Assembly: GCF_009789675.1 (NCBI RefSeq)
Contig: NZ_CP046913.1
Location: 1,178,001 to 1,242,000, forward strand
Reading direction: 5' to 3'
DNA from: Paraburkholderia acidisoli
Lineage (GTDB): Bacteria; Pseudomonadota; Gammaproteobacteria; Burkholderiales; Burkholderiaceae
Length of the DNA: 64,000 nt
Shown here: positions 18,592 to 29,997 of the stretch, one piece after another
How the letters are laid out: every line of letters starts with the position of its first letter
Position numbering within the stretch: position 1 is the first letter of the stretch
Program-made: the position numbers and the translations under genes
The notes under the pieces: generated by a model
What the model saw: only the letters and a program-made list of their open reading frames with translations
Told to the model about the DNA's origin: nothing
Database searches by the model: none

Positions 18592-20082
18592 ATGTACATT
18601 GGTATCGACCTCGGCACCTCGGGCGTGAAAGCCGTGTTGCTCGATCGTGCGGGCGACGTGCTGGGCAGCGCGAGCGCGCCGCTCACCGTGAGCCGGCCGC
18701 AGCCGCGCTGGTCGGAGCAGGCGCCGCAGGACTGGTGGACGGCCACGCAGACGGCGCTGCGCGCCTTGCTCGACGAAGCGCGGTCGCGCGGCATCGACCC
18801 CGCGCAGATCGAGGCGCTCGGCCTGACAGGGCAGATGCATGGCGCCACGCTGCTCGACGCGCAAGGCGAAGTGCTGCGACCCGCGATCCTCTGGAACGAC
18901 GGTCGTTCGGACACCGAATGTCTCGAACTCGAACGTGCCGCGCCGGAACTGCACGCCGTGGCCGGCAATCTGGCCATGCCGGGTTTCACCGCGCCCAAGC
19001 TGCTGTGGGTGCGCAAACACGAGCCGGAGATTTTTGCGCGCATCGCGCAGGTGCTGCTGCCGAAGGACTATTTGCGCTGGCTGCTCACCGGCGTGTTCGC
19101 CACCGATCCCTCTGACGCCGCGGGCACGCTGTGGCTCGACATTGCGAAGCGCGACTATAGCGACGCGCTGCTGGCCGCGTGCGGGCTCACGCGCGCGCAA
19201 ATGCCCGCCGTGTTCGAAGGCAACGAAATCACCGGCAAACTGCGGCCCGAACTCGCGCGTCAATTCGGCTTGCGCGAGATTCCCGTGGTGGCGGGCGGCG
19301 GCGACAATGCGGCGGGCGCGGTGGGCGTGGGGATCGTGCGTCCCGGCGACGCCATGCTCTCGCTCGGTACCTCGGGCGTGTACTTCGCGGTCTCCGACGG
19401 CTTTCTCGCCAACCCCGATTCGGCGGTGCACAGCTTCTGTCACGCGCTGCCCAACACGTGGCATCTGATGTCGGTGATGCTCAACGCGGCAAGTTGCCTC
19501 GACTTCACCGCGCGCCTCACGCATTACGACAACGTGGCCGCCATGCTCGCCGACGCCGAAGCGCACACGAGTGCGGAACTCGACGCGCGACGTCCGTGGT
19601 TCCTGCCGTATCTCACCGGCGAGCGTACGCCGCACAACAACGTCAACGCGAAGGGCGTGTTCTACGGCATGACGCCGGAAACCTCACGCGCCGATCTCGC
19701 CAACGCCACGCTCGAAGGCGTGGGTTTCGCGCTGCTCGACGGCATGGACGCCCTGCATGCGGCCGGGCTCGTGCCCGACACCATCACCGTGATCGGCGGC
19801 GGCTCGCGCAGCGCATGGTGGACGCAGATGCTCGCCGATATCAGCGGCCGCGCGCTCACGTTGCGCGCGGGCGGGGAGGTCGGTCCGGCGCTCGGTGCGG
19901 CGCGGCTCGCGCATCTCGCGGTGGAGCCGGGCGCATCGCTCGAAGCGGTCTGCCCGCAGCCGCCCGTGATCGCGATACGCGAACCCGACGCGGCGCGTCA
20001 TGCGTGGTATCGCGACGCGCGCCGGCCGACGTTCCGCGCGCTTTATCGCGCACTCGATCCGGTGTTCGCGAGCGGCGTTTGA
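18592..20082 (+). CDS. xylB: Xylulokinase
   Basis: 496 residues. FGGY-family kinase that phosphorylates D-xylulose to xylulose-5-phosphate for the pentose phosphate pathway. The N-terminal ATPase phosphate-1 motif is MYIGIDLGTSGVKAVLLD. The substrate-binding LGLTGQMHGATLLDAQG and ILWNDGRSDTEC segments follow, and the C-terminal FGGY signature region is around VIGGGSRSAWWTQMLADISG. The ATG at 18592 follows GAGAGGGAA and is preferred over upstream in-frame starts, because the family begins directly at MYIGIDLG. No xylose transporter gene follows. Confidence 0.97.
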   Translation: MYIGIDLGTSGVKAVLLDRAGDVLGSASAPLTVSRPQPRWSEQAPQDWWTATQTALRALLDEARSRGIDPAQIEALGLTGQMHGATLLDAQGEVLRPAILWNDGRSDTECLELERAAPELHAVAGNLAMPGFTAPKLLWVRKHEPEIFARIAQVLLPKDYLRWLLTGVFATDPSDAAGTLWLDIAKRDYSDALLAACGLTRAQMPAVFEGNEITGKLRPELARQFGLREIPVVAGGGDNAAGAVGVGIVRPGDAMLSLGTSGVYFAVSDGFLANPDSAVHSFCHALPNTWHLMSVMLNAASCLDFTARLTHYDNVAAMLADAEAHTSAELDARRPWFLPYLTGERTPHNNVNAKGVFYGMTPETSRADLANATLEGVGFALLDGMDALHAAGLVPDTITVIGGGSRSAWWTQMLADISGRALTLRAGGEVGPALGAARLAHLAVEPGASLEAVCPQPPVIAIREPDAARHAWYRDARRPTFRALYRALDPVFASGV

Positions 20083-20656
20083 GGCGCCAGCCGGCACCAC
20101 GCGATGGCTGTCTCGACGATTGCAAACACGCGCCGTGCGATCTCGATCCCTCGTGCCTTTCTGCCAGCGCGACGCGCGTGCATGGCGCTCGCTTTCCCGT
20201 GATGACTTGACGCACGGCGGTCACATTCAGGGTGGTCTCCTCGCGCGCGCTGCGCGCCTTCGAGGGCGAAACGCGGCATGCCCCGTTTCGCCCTTTTTCT
20301 TCTGACGATTCACGCTGATGAAATAGCACCGCGCAGCGTTGCACGCTCGATGCGAGCGCGCGCGATTCCTGCCACAATCTTTTTACCCATGCAGGGCAAG
20401 TCGTTCGCGAAGCGCGCGAGACACGTGCCGCCCGCAGGGTTTTCGTCAGTCAGCCGCGGCCTCGCGTGTGCCTGTGTGATGCGTCAGATGTGCGTGAATG
20501 TCCGCACGCGCCGCCGCTTTTCGCTTCATGTCCTTGAGTCGCGCAACCGCCGCGTTGCGCCGAAGTGCGCACAGCCGGCCGGCGGGCGCATGCACTCGAA
20601 GCATGCCAAACGCGCCCGGTCTCGCTCGCGCGCTCCCGTCCGGAGACGAGCCGATC
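20083..20656. other. 574-bp region between xylB and the clp gene
   Basis: Contains the xylB-side terminator (20264-20298) and presumably the promoter of the downstream AAA+ gene. In-frame codons upstream of 20657 are Arg/Ala/Ser-rich and do not look coding. I see no consensus heat-shock promoter that I would defend. Confidence 0.5.
20264..20298 (+). terminator. Rho-independent terminator downstream of xylB
   Basis: 10-bp stem GGGCGAAACG (20264-20273) with CGTTTCGCCC (20284-20293), then TTTTT. It is 181 bp after the xylB stop. Confidence 0.75.
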
Positions 20657-23512
<2,856 letters not shown>

Positions 23513-23525
23513 GCGTATTGAAGAA

Positions 23526-23555
23526 AAACGGCTGATGCGTCAGCCGTTTTTTTTG
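23526..23555. terminator. Rho-independent terminator after the clp gene
   Basis: AAAACGGCTGA (23526-23536), loop TGCG, TCAGCCGTTTT and further T residues. Flanking A and T runs let it serve the plus-strand gene and the minus-strand helicase gene ending at 23584. Confidence 0.88.
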
Positions 23556-23583
23556 TTTGACGGGATCTGCTCAGGATAGCGAA

Positions 23584-25899
23584 TCAATTCGCGTCGATGT
23601 GCCACCAGGCGGGCAGCAACGCGCGCACGTCGGCCTGGGCGAAACGATCGTCGAGCAGGTGCACCACGCCACGATCGGTCTCGGTGCGGATCACGCGCCC
23701 GGCCGCCTGCACGACCTTGCGCAAGCCCGGGATGAGGTAGGTGTAGTCGAAGCCCGAGCCGTAGAGCGCGTCCATGCGCTCGCGCATGGCTTCGTTCAGC
23801 GCGTTCACCTGCGGCATGCCGAGCGTGGCGATGAACGTGCCGATCAACCGCGTGCCCGGCAAGTCGATGCCTTCGCCGAACGCGCCGCCCAGCACCGCGA
23901 AGCCGATGCCGCAGCCGTCTTCGGCGAAGCGCGCGACGAACGCGTGCTGGCCGGCTTCGTCCATGGTGCGCGACTGCAGCCAGACCTGGATATGCGGGTG
24001 CCTTGCGGCGAACGCCTCGGCGGCTTGCTGCAGATAGTCGTAGCTGCTGAAGAAACACAGGTAGTTGCCGGGACGCTCGGCATATTGCGCGGCCACGCGC
24101 GTGACGAGCGCCTCGAGCGAGCGCGCGCGATCCTTGTAGCGTGTGGAAATGTGCCGCGCGATGCGCACGTGCAGTTGCTCGGCGCGAAACGGCGTGCCGA
24201 TGTCGATGCTCACCGTGTTCGTGGGCAGGCCGAGCATGTCGGTGTAGTAGTGCGTGGGCGAGAGCGTGGCCGAGAATAGCGTGATGCTATGCGCGGCCGC
24301 GATGCGCGCGCGCAGTGCGTCGGCGGGCACGATGTTGCGGATCGCGAGCGTGGTGCGCGCGCGCTGGGTCGAACGGATCGAACGTGCGGGGAGCGGCGTG
24401 ATGTCGAACAGCGAATGCGCGCCGAAGCGTTCGGCGATACGCGTGAAATGCAGCGCGTCGAAATAGAAGCGCTCCAGTTCGGGATCGCGCGCGAGCGACG
24501 CTTCCGCGAGTTGATCCCCGATCGCGCCGGTCACGTCGCCGAGCGCGGCGATCAGCGCATCGGGCAGCGCGTCGCTCGCACGCCACGCGCCGGGCGTCAC
24601 GGCGTTCTGGGCGTTCCAGTGCTTCTGCAGGCGCGTGAGCGCGCGTTTGACCGGCGTGCTCGCGTTGCCGCGCAGGGCGTCGATGCGCGTTTGCACGAGT
24701 TCGGCCGAGTACATCGCGCGGGCGCGTTCGGGCAGATTGTGCGCCTCGTCGACGAGCACGCTCGCGCGCCACGCGTTGTGCGCGCCGAGCATGAACAGCA
24801 TCGCGCTCACGTCGAAGTAGTAGTTGTAATCGCCGACGATCAGGTCGCTCCAGCGCGCGAGTTCCTGACCGAGGTAATACGGGCAGACGCGATGTTCGGC
24901 CGCGACTTCGCGCAGCGTCGCGCGGTCGAGCCGCGTACGTTCGAGCGCGGCCGCGCGCGCGGCGGGCAAGCGGTCGTAGAAGCCGCGCGCGAGCGGACAG
25001 GATTCGCCGTGACACGCGGCTTCGGGATGCTCGCAGGCCTTGTCGCGCGCGACGAGTTCGAGCACGCGCAGCGGCAAAACGGGCATTGACGGCGTGGTCG
25101 ATGCGCTCGCGAGTGTCTCGAGCGCATCGAGCGCGAGTTGCCGCCCCGAGCTTTTGGCGCTGAGAAACAGCATCTTGTCGATGCCGCCGCGCGCGCAGGC
25201 CTTCAGTTGCGGGAACAGTGTGCCGATGGTTTTGCCGATGCCGGTAGGCGCTTGCGCGAGCAGACAGCGGCCCTGCGTGGCCGCGCGCCAGACGGCTTCG
25301 GCGAGATCGCGCTGGCCGTGCCGGAACGTGGCATGCGGCAATTGCAGCGCACCGAGTGCCGCGTCGCGTGCCGCGCGATGCGCGCTTTCCTGCGCGGCCC
25401 ACGCGACGAAGCGCGCGCATTGCGCCTCGAACGCGGCACGCAGTTCGGCCGCGCTGGCGTGCTCGACGAGCGCGGTTTCGCGCCCCGAGCCGATCTCGTA
25501 GTACACGAGCGCGAGTTCGAGCGAATCGAGCGCGAGTTTCTCGCAGAGCAGCGCCCCGTACACGCGCAATTGCGCCCAGTGCAGGGCACGCTGATTCTCG
25601 CGCATGGCGTCGAGATCGCCGCGATAGGTCTTGAACTCTTCGAGCCGCCGCCGCGCGGGATCGTAGCCGTCGGCGCGGCCGCGCACGGTGAGCGTTGCGG
25701 TTGCGTCGGCGGCGCTCGTGCTCGAGTAAGTGCCCGCGAGCGCGATCTCCGTTTCGTAGCCTGCGGGGCGGCGCGCGGCGATCGCGGCATGTCCCGCGCG
25801 GCCTTCGCTCGCGTCGGGCGAGGGCGTGAAGCGCAAGTCCAGGTCGCCGCGTTTCGCGGTGAATTCGCAGAGCGTGCGCACGGCGACGGTGTAGCTCAT
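23584..25899 (-). CDS. RecB-like nuclease/XPD-DinG-type helicase fusion
   Basis: 771 residues. Residues 1-130 carry PD-(D/E)XK nuclease motifs of the RecB/Cas4 kind: GRADGYD (Asp77), EEFKT (Glu88, Lys90) and QLRVY (Gln110, Tyr114). A superfamily 2 helicase follows, with Walker A APTGIGKT. Four Cys in ACEHPEAACHGESCPL and RVCPYY match the iron-sulfur domain of XPD/DinG helicases. The DEAH box is VLVDEAHNLPE, and later motifs are LFSATLSPTHYY, GGAFGEGIDLPG and QAAGRVIRTETD. Such helicases unwind 5'-to-3' and act in repair. Its ATG overlaps the stop of the FAN1-like gene (ATGA), so the two are one operon. The 5' extension of this frame inside the FAN1 gene is a high-GC artefact. Confidence 0.92.
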   Translation of the reverse strand: MSYTVAVRTLCEFTAKRGDLDLRFTPSPDASEGRAGHAAIAARRPAGYETEIALAGTYSSTSAADATATLTVRGRADGYDPARRRLEEFKTYRGDLDAMRENQRALHWAQLRVYGALLCEKLALDSLELALVYYEIGSGRETALVEHASAAELRAAFEAQCARFVAWAAQESAHRAARDAALGALQLPHATFRHGQRDLAEAVWRAATQGRCLLAQAPTGIGKTIGTLFPQLKACARGGIDKMLFLSAKSSGRQLALDALETLASASTTPSMPVLPLRVLELVARDKACEHPEAACHGESCPLARGFYDRLPAARAAALERTRLDRATLREVAAEHRVCPYYLGQELARWSDLIVGDYNYYFDVSAMLFMLGAHNAWRASVLVDEAHNLPERARAMYSAELVQTRIDALRGNASTPVKRALTRLQKHWNAQNAVTPGAWRASDALPDALIAALGDVTGAIGDQLAEASLARDPELERFYFDALHFTRIAERFGAHSLFDITPLPARSIRSTQRARTTLAIRNIVPADALRARIAAAHSITLFSATLSPTHYYTDMLGLPTNTVSIDIGTPFRAEQLHVRIARHISTRYKDRARSLEALVTRVAAQYAERPGNYLCFFSSYDYLQQAAEAFAARHPHIQVWLQSRTMDEAGQHAFVARFAEDGCGIGFAVLGGAFGEGIDLPGTRLIGTFIATLGMPQVNALNEAMRERMDALYGSGFDYTYLIPGLRKVVQAAGRVIRTETDRGVVHLLDDRFAQADVRALLPAWWHIDAN

Positions 25900-27764
25900 G
25901 ACGCGAGCGCGTTCGCCGGTTCGGCGCGGGCTTCGGCAGGCAAGGGCCAGCGCACCTGCAACACCGAAACGGGCATGCCGTGCGCGGCGCAGTACGCGAG
26001 CCAGCGCCGCTGGTTGTCCTGCAGACGATCGCCCGGGCCTTTCACCTCGATCAGCTCGTAGCGGCGTTCGGCGGGCCAGAAGCGCACGAGATCGGGCCAG
26101 CCCGAGCGATTCGCGAGCGGCTCGCGCAGCAGGCGCTCGCACCACTTGCGCACATGCGCCGCCGGAAAGCAGTCGAGCGCGAGCGCGAGCAGCGTGTCGT
26201 TCAGCGCGCCCCACGCCACGAACGGCGACTGGATGCCGGCCTTGTCGACATAACGTTGCAGGATGGATTCGCGATACGCGCCGCTGTCGAGTTCGGCGAG
26301 ACAGGCGTCGAACTGGGCGGCGCGGCGCGCGGCGAAGTCGGCGGCGTTCAGGTCGGCGGGACCGCGCTGGAACGGGTGGAAGAACGCGCCCGGCAGCGGC
26401 GCGAACAACGCGGGCCAGCAGAGCAGACCGAACAGCGCGTTGATGAGCGTGTTCTCCACGTAAAACACGGGCGCCTCGGGCGTGGCGAGCGCGAGGCGCG
26501 CGGCTTCCTCGACACGCACGGCGGGCGCATGCGCCAGCACGAGTTCCGCCTGCGCGAAGTTCGCCGCGGCCATGGCCGCCCGCCGGGCGCGAACGGGCGC
26601 GCGCGAGAGACGGCCGAGCGTGCGCGCCGCGCGTTGCGCTTCTTCTTCGTTGATGGGCGCTTCGGCGATACGGCGCGCGAGCGCCAGCGCGTCGTCGCGG
26701 CGATCGAGCTGTTCGAGCACGCGCACGCGCCGGTAACGCGATTCGGGATGACTGCTGTCGAGATAGGCGCGCCACGCGAGTGCCGGTTCGCGCACGCGCT
26801 CGGCGGCGAGACCCGCGGCGTGGCGCAGCTTGTCGTGGCGCTGGCGCAGCCACGGGTTCGCGTGCGTGCGCGGCGCGAGCGCATCGAGCGTGGCGAGCGC
26901 GGTTTCGATCGGCGTGACGAAATCGGGGCGTGGGCTTGGGTTTGCGCTCGTTCCCGCGCTCAGGTCCGCGCTCTGGTTGGTGCTCAGGTTGGTGCTCAGG
27001 TTGGTGCTCAGGTTGGCGCCTGGATCGGCGCTGCTTGCCGCGTTCGCGCTCGCGCTTTGCAGCGCCGCGTCGAGCGCTTCGCGGCAATCGCGCAGCGCGA
27101 GCCAGGCGTCCACGTCGTCGCGACGCTGAAACGCGCGCGAGGCGGCGTCGAACGCGACCGTCTCGTAGCGGAAGACGCCGAGATCGGCGAGCACGAACTC
27201 GCTCCAGTCCTGATGCAGATTGCCGAAGAACATGAGGCGCAAGCGCTCGCAGAGCGGCGCGGCCGCGAACCGCAGCACGGTGTCGGGCGAAGCGGGAAAC
27301 CACGTGTGCCAGCCGCGCGCCACGGGCGCATTCTCTCCGTCGACGAAATGCGCGCGCAGTGCCTCGAGCGTGGCCGCCCGCGTGGCGCGCGCTTCGCAGG
27401 CCACGCCCGCGTGCGCCGCGAGCGCCTGCAATTCGGCCTTCGTGACGAGCGCGGCGAGGGCGGCGAAGTCGAGCGCCGGCGCGCCCTCGAGCCATCCAGC
27501 GGCGACGAGCGGCGCCGCCGCCGCGCGCGGGCAGCCGATCTCCGCGTAATCGAGCCGGCTCGCGCGAAACTGCGGGCCCTTGCGCATCAGCATGCGTACG
27601 AACAGCGCGCGGGCGGGGCGCGGCAGGCGCGGGAACGCGGCGGCGAAACGGCGTTCCTCGGCGTCGAACAGGTCGGCGCAGCGCGCGTCGAGCCACGCGA
27701 GCGCGCGCTCGAAGTTCGCGAGGTAATAGAACGGATCGGGAGAATCGGGAAGCACGCGCGGCAC
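25896..27764 (-). CDS. FAN1-like VRR-NUC structure-specific nuclease
   Basis: About 622 residues. Homologous to bacterial and human FAN1, a 5'-flap nuclease for interstrand cross-link repair. Order: an N-terminal SAP/winged-helix DNA-binding part (YYLANFERALAWL, LFVRMLMRKGPQFRASRLDY), a TPR-like middle (YRRVRVLEQLDRRDDALALA), and a C-terminal VRR-NUC domain with Asp558 in GWPDLVRFW, Glu573 and Lys575 in LIEVKGPGDRL, followed by the QRRWL helix. A 12-bp tandem repeat encodes an STNL-type low-complexity loop in the middle. I chose GTG at 27764; GTG at 27755 is almost as good. Anything further upstream runs into the divergent lipoprotein gene. Neither start has a strong ribosome-binding site. 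Confidence 0.9.
   Translation of the reverse strand: MPRVLPDSPDPFYYLANFERALAWLDARCADLFDAEERRFAAAFPRLPRPARALFVRMLMRKGPQFRASRLDYAEIGCPRAAAAPLVAAGWLEGAPALDFAALAALVTKAELQALAAHAGVACEARATRAATLEALRAHFVDGENAPVARGWHTWFPASPDTVLRFAAAPLCERLRLMFFGNLHQDWSEFVLADLGVFRYETVAFDAASRAFQRRDDVDAWLALRDCREALDAALQSASANAASSADPGANLSTNLSTNLSTNQSADLSAGTSANPSPRPDFVTPIETALATLDALAPRTHANPWLRQRHDKLRHAAGLAAERVREPALAWRAYLDSSHPESRYRRVRVLEQLDRRDDALALARRIAEAPINEEEAQRAARTLGRLSRAPVRARRAAMAAANFAQAELVLAHAPAVRVEEAARLALATPEAPVFYVENTLINALFGLLCWPALFAPLPGAFFHPFQRGPADLNAADFAARRAAQFDACLAELDSGAYRESILQRYVDKAGIQSPFVAWGALNDTLLALALDCFPAAHVRKWCERLLREPLANRSGWPDLVRFWPAERRYELIEVKGPGDRLQDNQRRWLAYCAAHGMPVSVLQVRWPLPAEARAEPANALAS
26969..27016 (-). repeat. 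12-bp coding minisatellite in the FAN1-like gene
   Basis: Three exact tandem copies of TGCTCAGGTTGG (26981-27016) and one degenerate copy before them (26969-26980). The unit is a multiple of three, so copy changes keep the frame and only lengthen an Asn/Leu/Ser/Thr loop. Confidence 0.9.
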
Positions 27765-27898
27765 TGTATGGATATACAGCCGCGATGATAGCAGGCCTGC
27801 GCTGTCACCAACGCGCGCGCTCGTGGGTGACGAAGCCCGGCTCAGGGATTGCCCGGCCCTTACGCTACAATTGCCGCAGCCTGAAAACCGGAAGAGCG

Positions 27899-28510
27899 AT
27901 GAACAAACGCAATGCCTGCCTCGCCGCGCTCGCGGCCGCCACGACCCTGCTCGCGGGATGCGCGGCGCAATATCGCAACATGAATGCGTGCGAAGAGGAA
28001 ATGCGCAACCGGCTCGCCGCGATGCCGGTGAACGACTTCGCGGTCTCGCATCGCGCCACCACGTATCGCGGCGCGCGCGTCGTGGTCGAAGGCAGCCTCG
28101 AAGGCACGCCGTTCGCCGACGCCGCATCTGGCGCTTCGGGCGCTTCGGGCGCGGAAGCGGCCTCGGCCGCATCGGGGGCGTCGAGCGTGTCGGCCCACAG
28201 CGGCGCGCGCCGCGCGGCGGAGGACTCGACCCTCTCGCAGCCCGCAACGGGACTGCCGGGCTTCACGGGCGTGCCCACGACCCATTCGGCGAATTCGACC
28301 GATGGCGCCGATTCGGCCTCGGATGCGAAACCGACGACACCGGTCGGCGTGATCGCGCAAAAGCTCGGTATCGGCAAGGCGAAGCGCACGCCAACGGCCG
28401 CGGAATGCACGTTCGGCGACGCGGGGAACATCGTGTCGTTCCGCTGGCTCGCGCCGGACAAGCTCGCGAAGACCACGCCCGACCCCAACGCCGATAGCGA
28501 CGACGAATGA
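27899..28510 (+). CDS. Hypothetical lipoprotein
   Basis: 203 residues. The signal peptide MNKRNACLAALAAATTLLAG ends in a lipobox, LLAGC, at Cys21. The mature part starts AAQYRNMNACEEEMRNRLAA and has an Ala/Ser/Gly-rich middle (ASGASGASGAEAAS) and a Cys near the end (AAECTFGDAGNIVSFRW), possibly disulfide-bonded to Cys in NACEEE. I do not recognise a named family. Divergent from the FAN1-like gene with 134 bp between. The ATG at 27899 is fixed by the signal peptide; GGAAGAGCG precedes it. Confidence 0.85.
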   Translation: MNKRNACLAALAAATTLLAGCAAQYRNMNACEEEMRNRLAAMPVNDFAVSHRATTYRGARVVVEGSLEGTPFADAASGASGASGAEAASAASGASSVSAHSGARRAAEDSTLSQPATGLPGFTGVPTTHSANSTDGADSASDAKPTTPVGVIAQKLGIGKAKRTPTAAECTFGDAGNIVSFRWLAPDKLAKTTPDPNADSDDE

Positions 28511-28575
28511 CGCGTTCGCGCGTGGCAGCACGCTAACGCCGCCGTATCGACATTGCCCTGGCGTGAGCCAGAAAA

Positions 28576-28597
28576 GAAGGCCTCGCGAGAGGCCTTC
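28576..28597 (+). terminator. Hairpin downstream of the lipoprotein gene
   Basis: Perfect stem GAAGGCCTC (28576-28584), loop GCGA, GAGGCCTTC (28589-28597). The T-tract is weak (GGTGTTTC). It lies between convergent genes. Confidence 0.6.
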
Positions 28598-28635
28598 GGT
28601 GTTTCTGCGCGGCACGGTGCGGCCGCGCGCGCCGG

Positions 28636-29997
28636 TCAGAACGCGAAATACGGGCCGTTGCCGGCGGGCGTGGCCTGCGCCTCGATCGCCGTGAAGACGC
28701 GTCTGCCGAAGAAGAACGGCAAGCCCCAGCCGAACGCGCTCGCGTTGTAGCCCGCGAGATTGTCGAAGGCCCAGTTGCCGCTGCCGAACAGCGTTTGCGA
28801 ACTGGTCACGGCGACATTGATGGTGGCGCTCGCGTCGTCGATACCGAGGATCGTGGCGGCGAGGCTCGTGGGCGTGGCCGGGCAATACCAGAAGCCGCAG
28901 CGCGTGAGCGTCGAGCTATTGAAGTAGAGCGCGTTCGAGCCGCTGTCGAGATAGCTGCGCGAGTACACGGAGCCGTCCGAGGTCGTCGTGCGCACGTAGC
29001 CCGTCACGCTGTTCGCGCGCAGCACGGTCGCGCCGCCGAGCGCGTTGTTGGCCTGCGAGCCGATACCGAAGATGAGCTGGCCCGCGACCGAGGACGCGCC
29101 GCTGTCCGGAATCGCGGGCAGGTCGATCACCACGCCGTTGTTGTCGGTGGCGAACGCGGCCACGGGATTGCTGATCTGTTGCGCGAGCGGCTGCGCGCTC
29201 GGTGTGCAAGCGCCGGCGGGGCACGCGTAATACCACGAACTGAGCGCGGCGTTCACGCAGGCCGCGCCGCAATCGGCGCTGAACGGCCCGACGCCCAGGA
29301 TGCCGTTCGCACGCAGCGTGGTCGCGCTCGTCATCGCGAGACCGAGGCCTGCGCAGCCCGAGGGCGCGGCGGCCACGGCCGGGTCCGCGATCAGCTGGAT
29401 CGGCAAGGCGGCGGCCGTCTCGCCCGCGAGCTTGACGTCGGCGCTGCGCACGGCGCCCCACGTGTAGCCGGTGCCGAACGCCGCGCACGCGCCTGCGGGC
29501 GCGCCGCCCGAACCGGCCGGCACGGCGGGCAGCGCGAAGCCCGTGGGCAACGCCGAAGCGAGCAGGCGCAGGCCCTGGGAGCCCGTGTCGACCTGCACGT
29601 TGTCGACGGTCGCGCAGGTCGCGGTGCCGGGCACGCACACCGTCACGCTGGCCATCAGCATGTTGCGCGTGAGCGTGGGCGTCGCGGCCACCGAGACGGG
29701 CATCACGTTGGGGGTCGTCGATGGCGTGACGGCGCCGGTCGTCGTGACCGGAGGCGTGGCCGGTGTGCTCGCGGCCGTGGGCGCGCTGGCGGTGACGGGG
29801 GCGCTCGCGGGCGTGGCGGCGCCGCTCGCGTTCGAGCCGCTACTGCCGCCGCCGCAGGCCGCGAGCGCGGCGCACAGCAGGCAGGCGAAGCGGCGCGCGA
29901 AGGCGGAGCGAAGCGGCCGGGTTGTCGTGATCGCCCTGAACGCCCGAGCCGCAAGCACCGCGTGCACGGAACATGTGGAACGCGAGCGGGCGCTCAT
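28636..29997 (-). CDS. DUF3443 lipoprotein with two aspartic-protease-like motifs
   Basis: 453 residues. After an Arg-rich leader, a lipobox-like CLLCAALAACGGGSS is followed by a Ser/Ala/Thr/Pro linker. The globular part contains VDNVQVDTGSQGLRLLAS and, about 200 residues later, YSRSYLDSGSNALYFNS. Two D(T/S)GS motifs in hydrophobic strand contexts, one per half, are the hallmark of pepsin-like aspartic proteases. Many Cys (such as CGAACVNAAL, CPAGACTPS, CGFWYCPATP) suggest disulfides and an extracytoplasmic location. DUF3443 proteins have no established function that I can name. ATG at 29997 follows AAGGAGATGTGCA and overlaps the upstream DUF2844 stop (ATGA), so they form an operon. Confidence 0.88.
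   Translation of the reverse strand: MSARSRSTCSVHAVLAARAFRAITTTRPLRSAFARRFACLLCAALAACGGGSSGSNASGAATPASAPVTASAPTAASTPATPPVTTTGAVTPSTTPNVMPVSVAATPTLTRNMLMASVTVCVPGTATCATVDNVQVDTGSQGLRLLASALPTGFALPAVPAGSGGAPAGACAAFGTGYTWGAVRSADVKLAGETAAALPIQLIADPAVAAAPSGCAGLGLAMTSATTLRANGILGVGPFSADCGAACVNAALSSWYYACPAGACTPSAQPLAQQISNPVAAFATDNNGVVIDLPAIPDSGASSVAGQLIFGIGSQANNALGGATVLRANSVTGYVRTTTSDGSVYSRSYLDSGSNALYFNSSTLTRCGFWYCPATPTSLAATILGIDDASATINVAVTSSQTLFGSGNWAFDNLAGYNASAFGWGLPFFFGRRVFTAIEAQATPAGNGPYFAF

Noticed and set aside
26969..27016. CRISPR-like direct repeats
   Set aside because: The 12-bp units are head to tail without spacers, in frame inside a gene, and no cas genes are present. The Cas4-like nuclease motifs nearby belong to a helicase fusion.
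23584..27696. A single 1370-residue fusion of FAN1 and helicase
   Set aside because: The upstream 600 codons in this frame are Arg-rich nonsense, while the FAN1-like gene is in another frame with its own stop and an ATGA junction.
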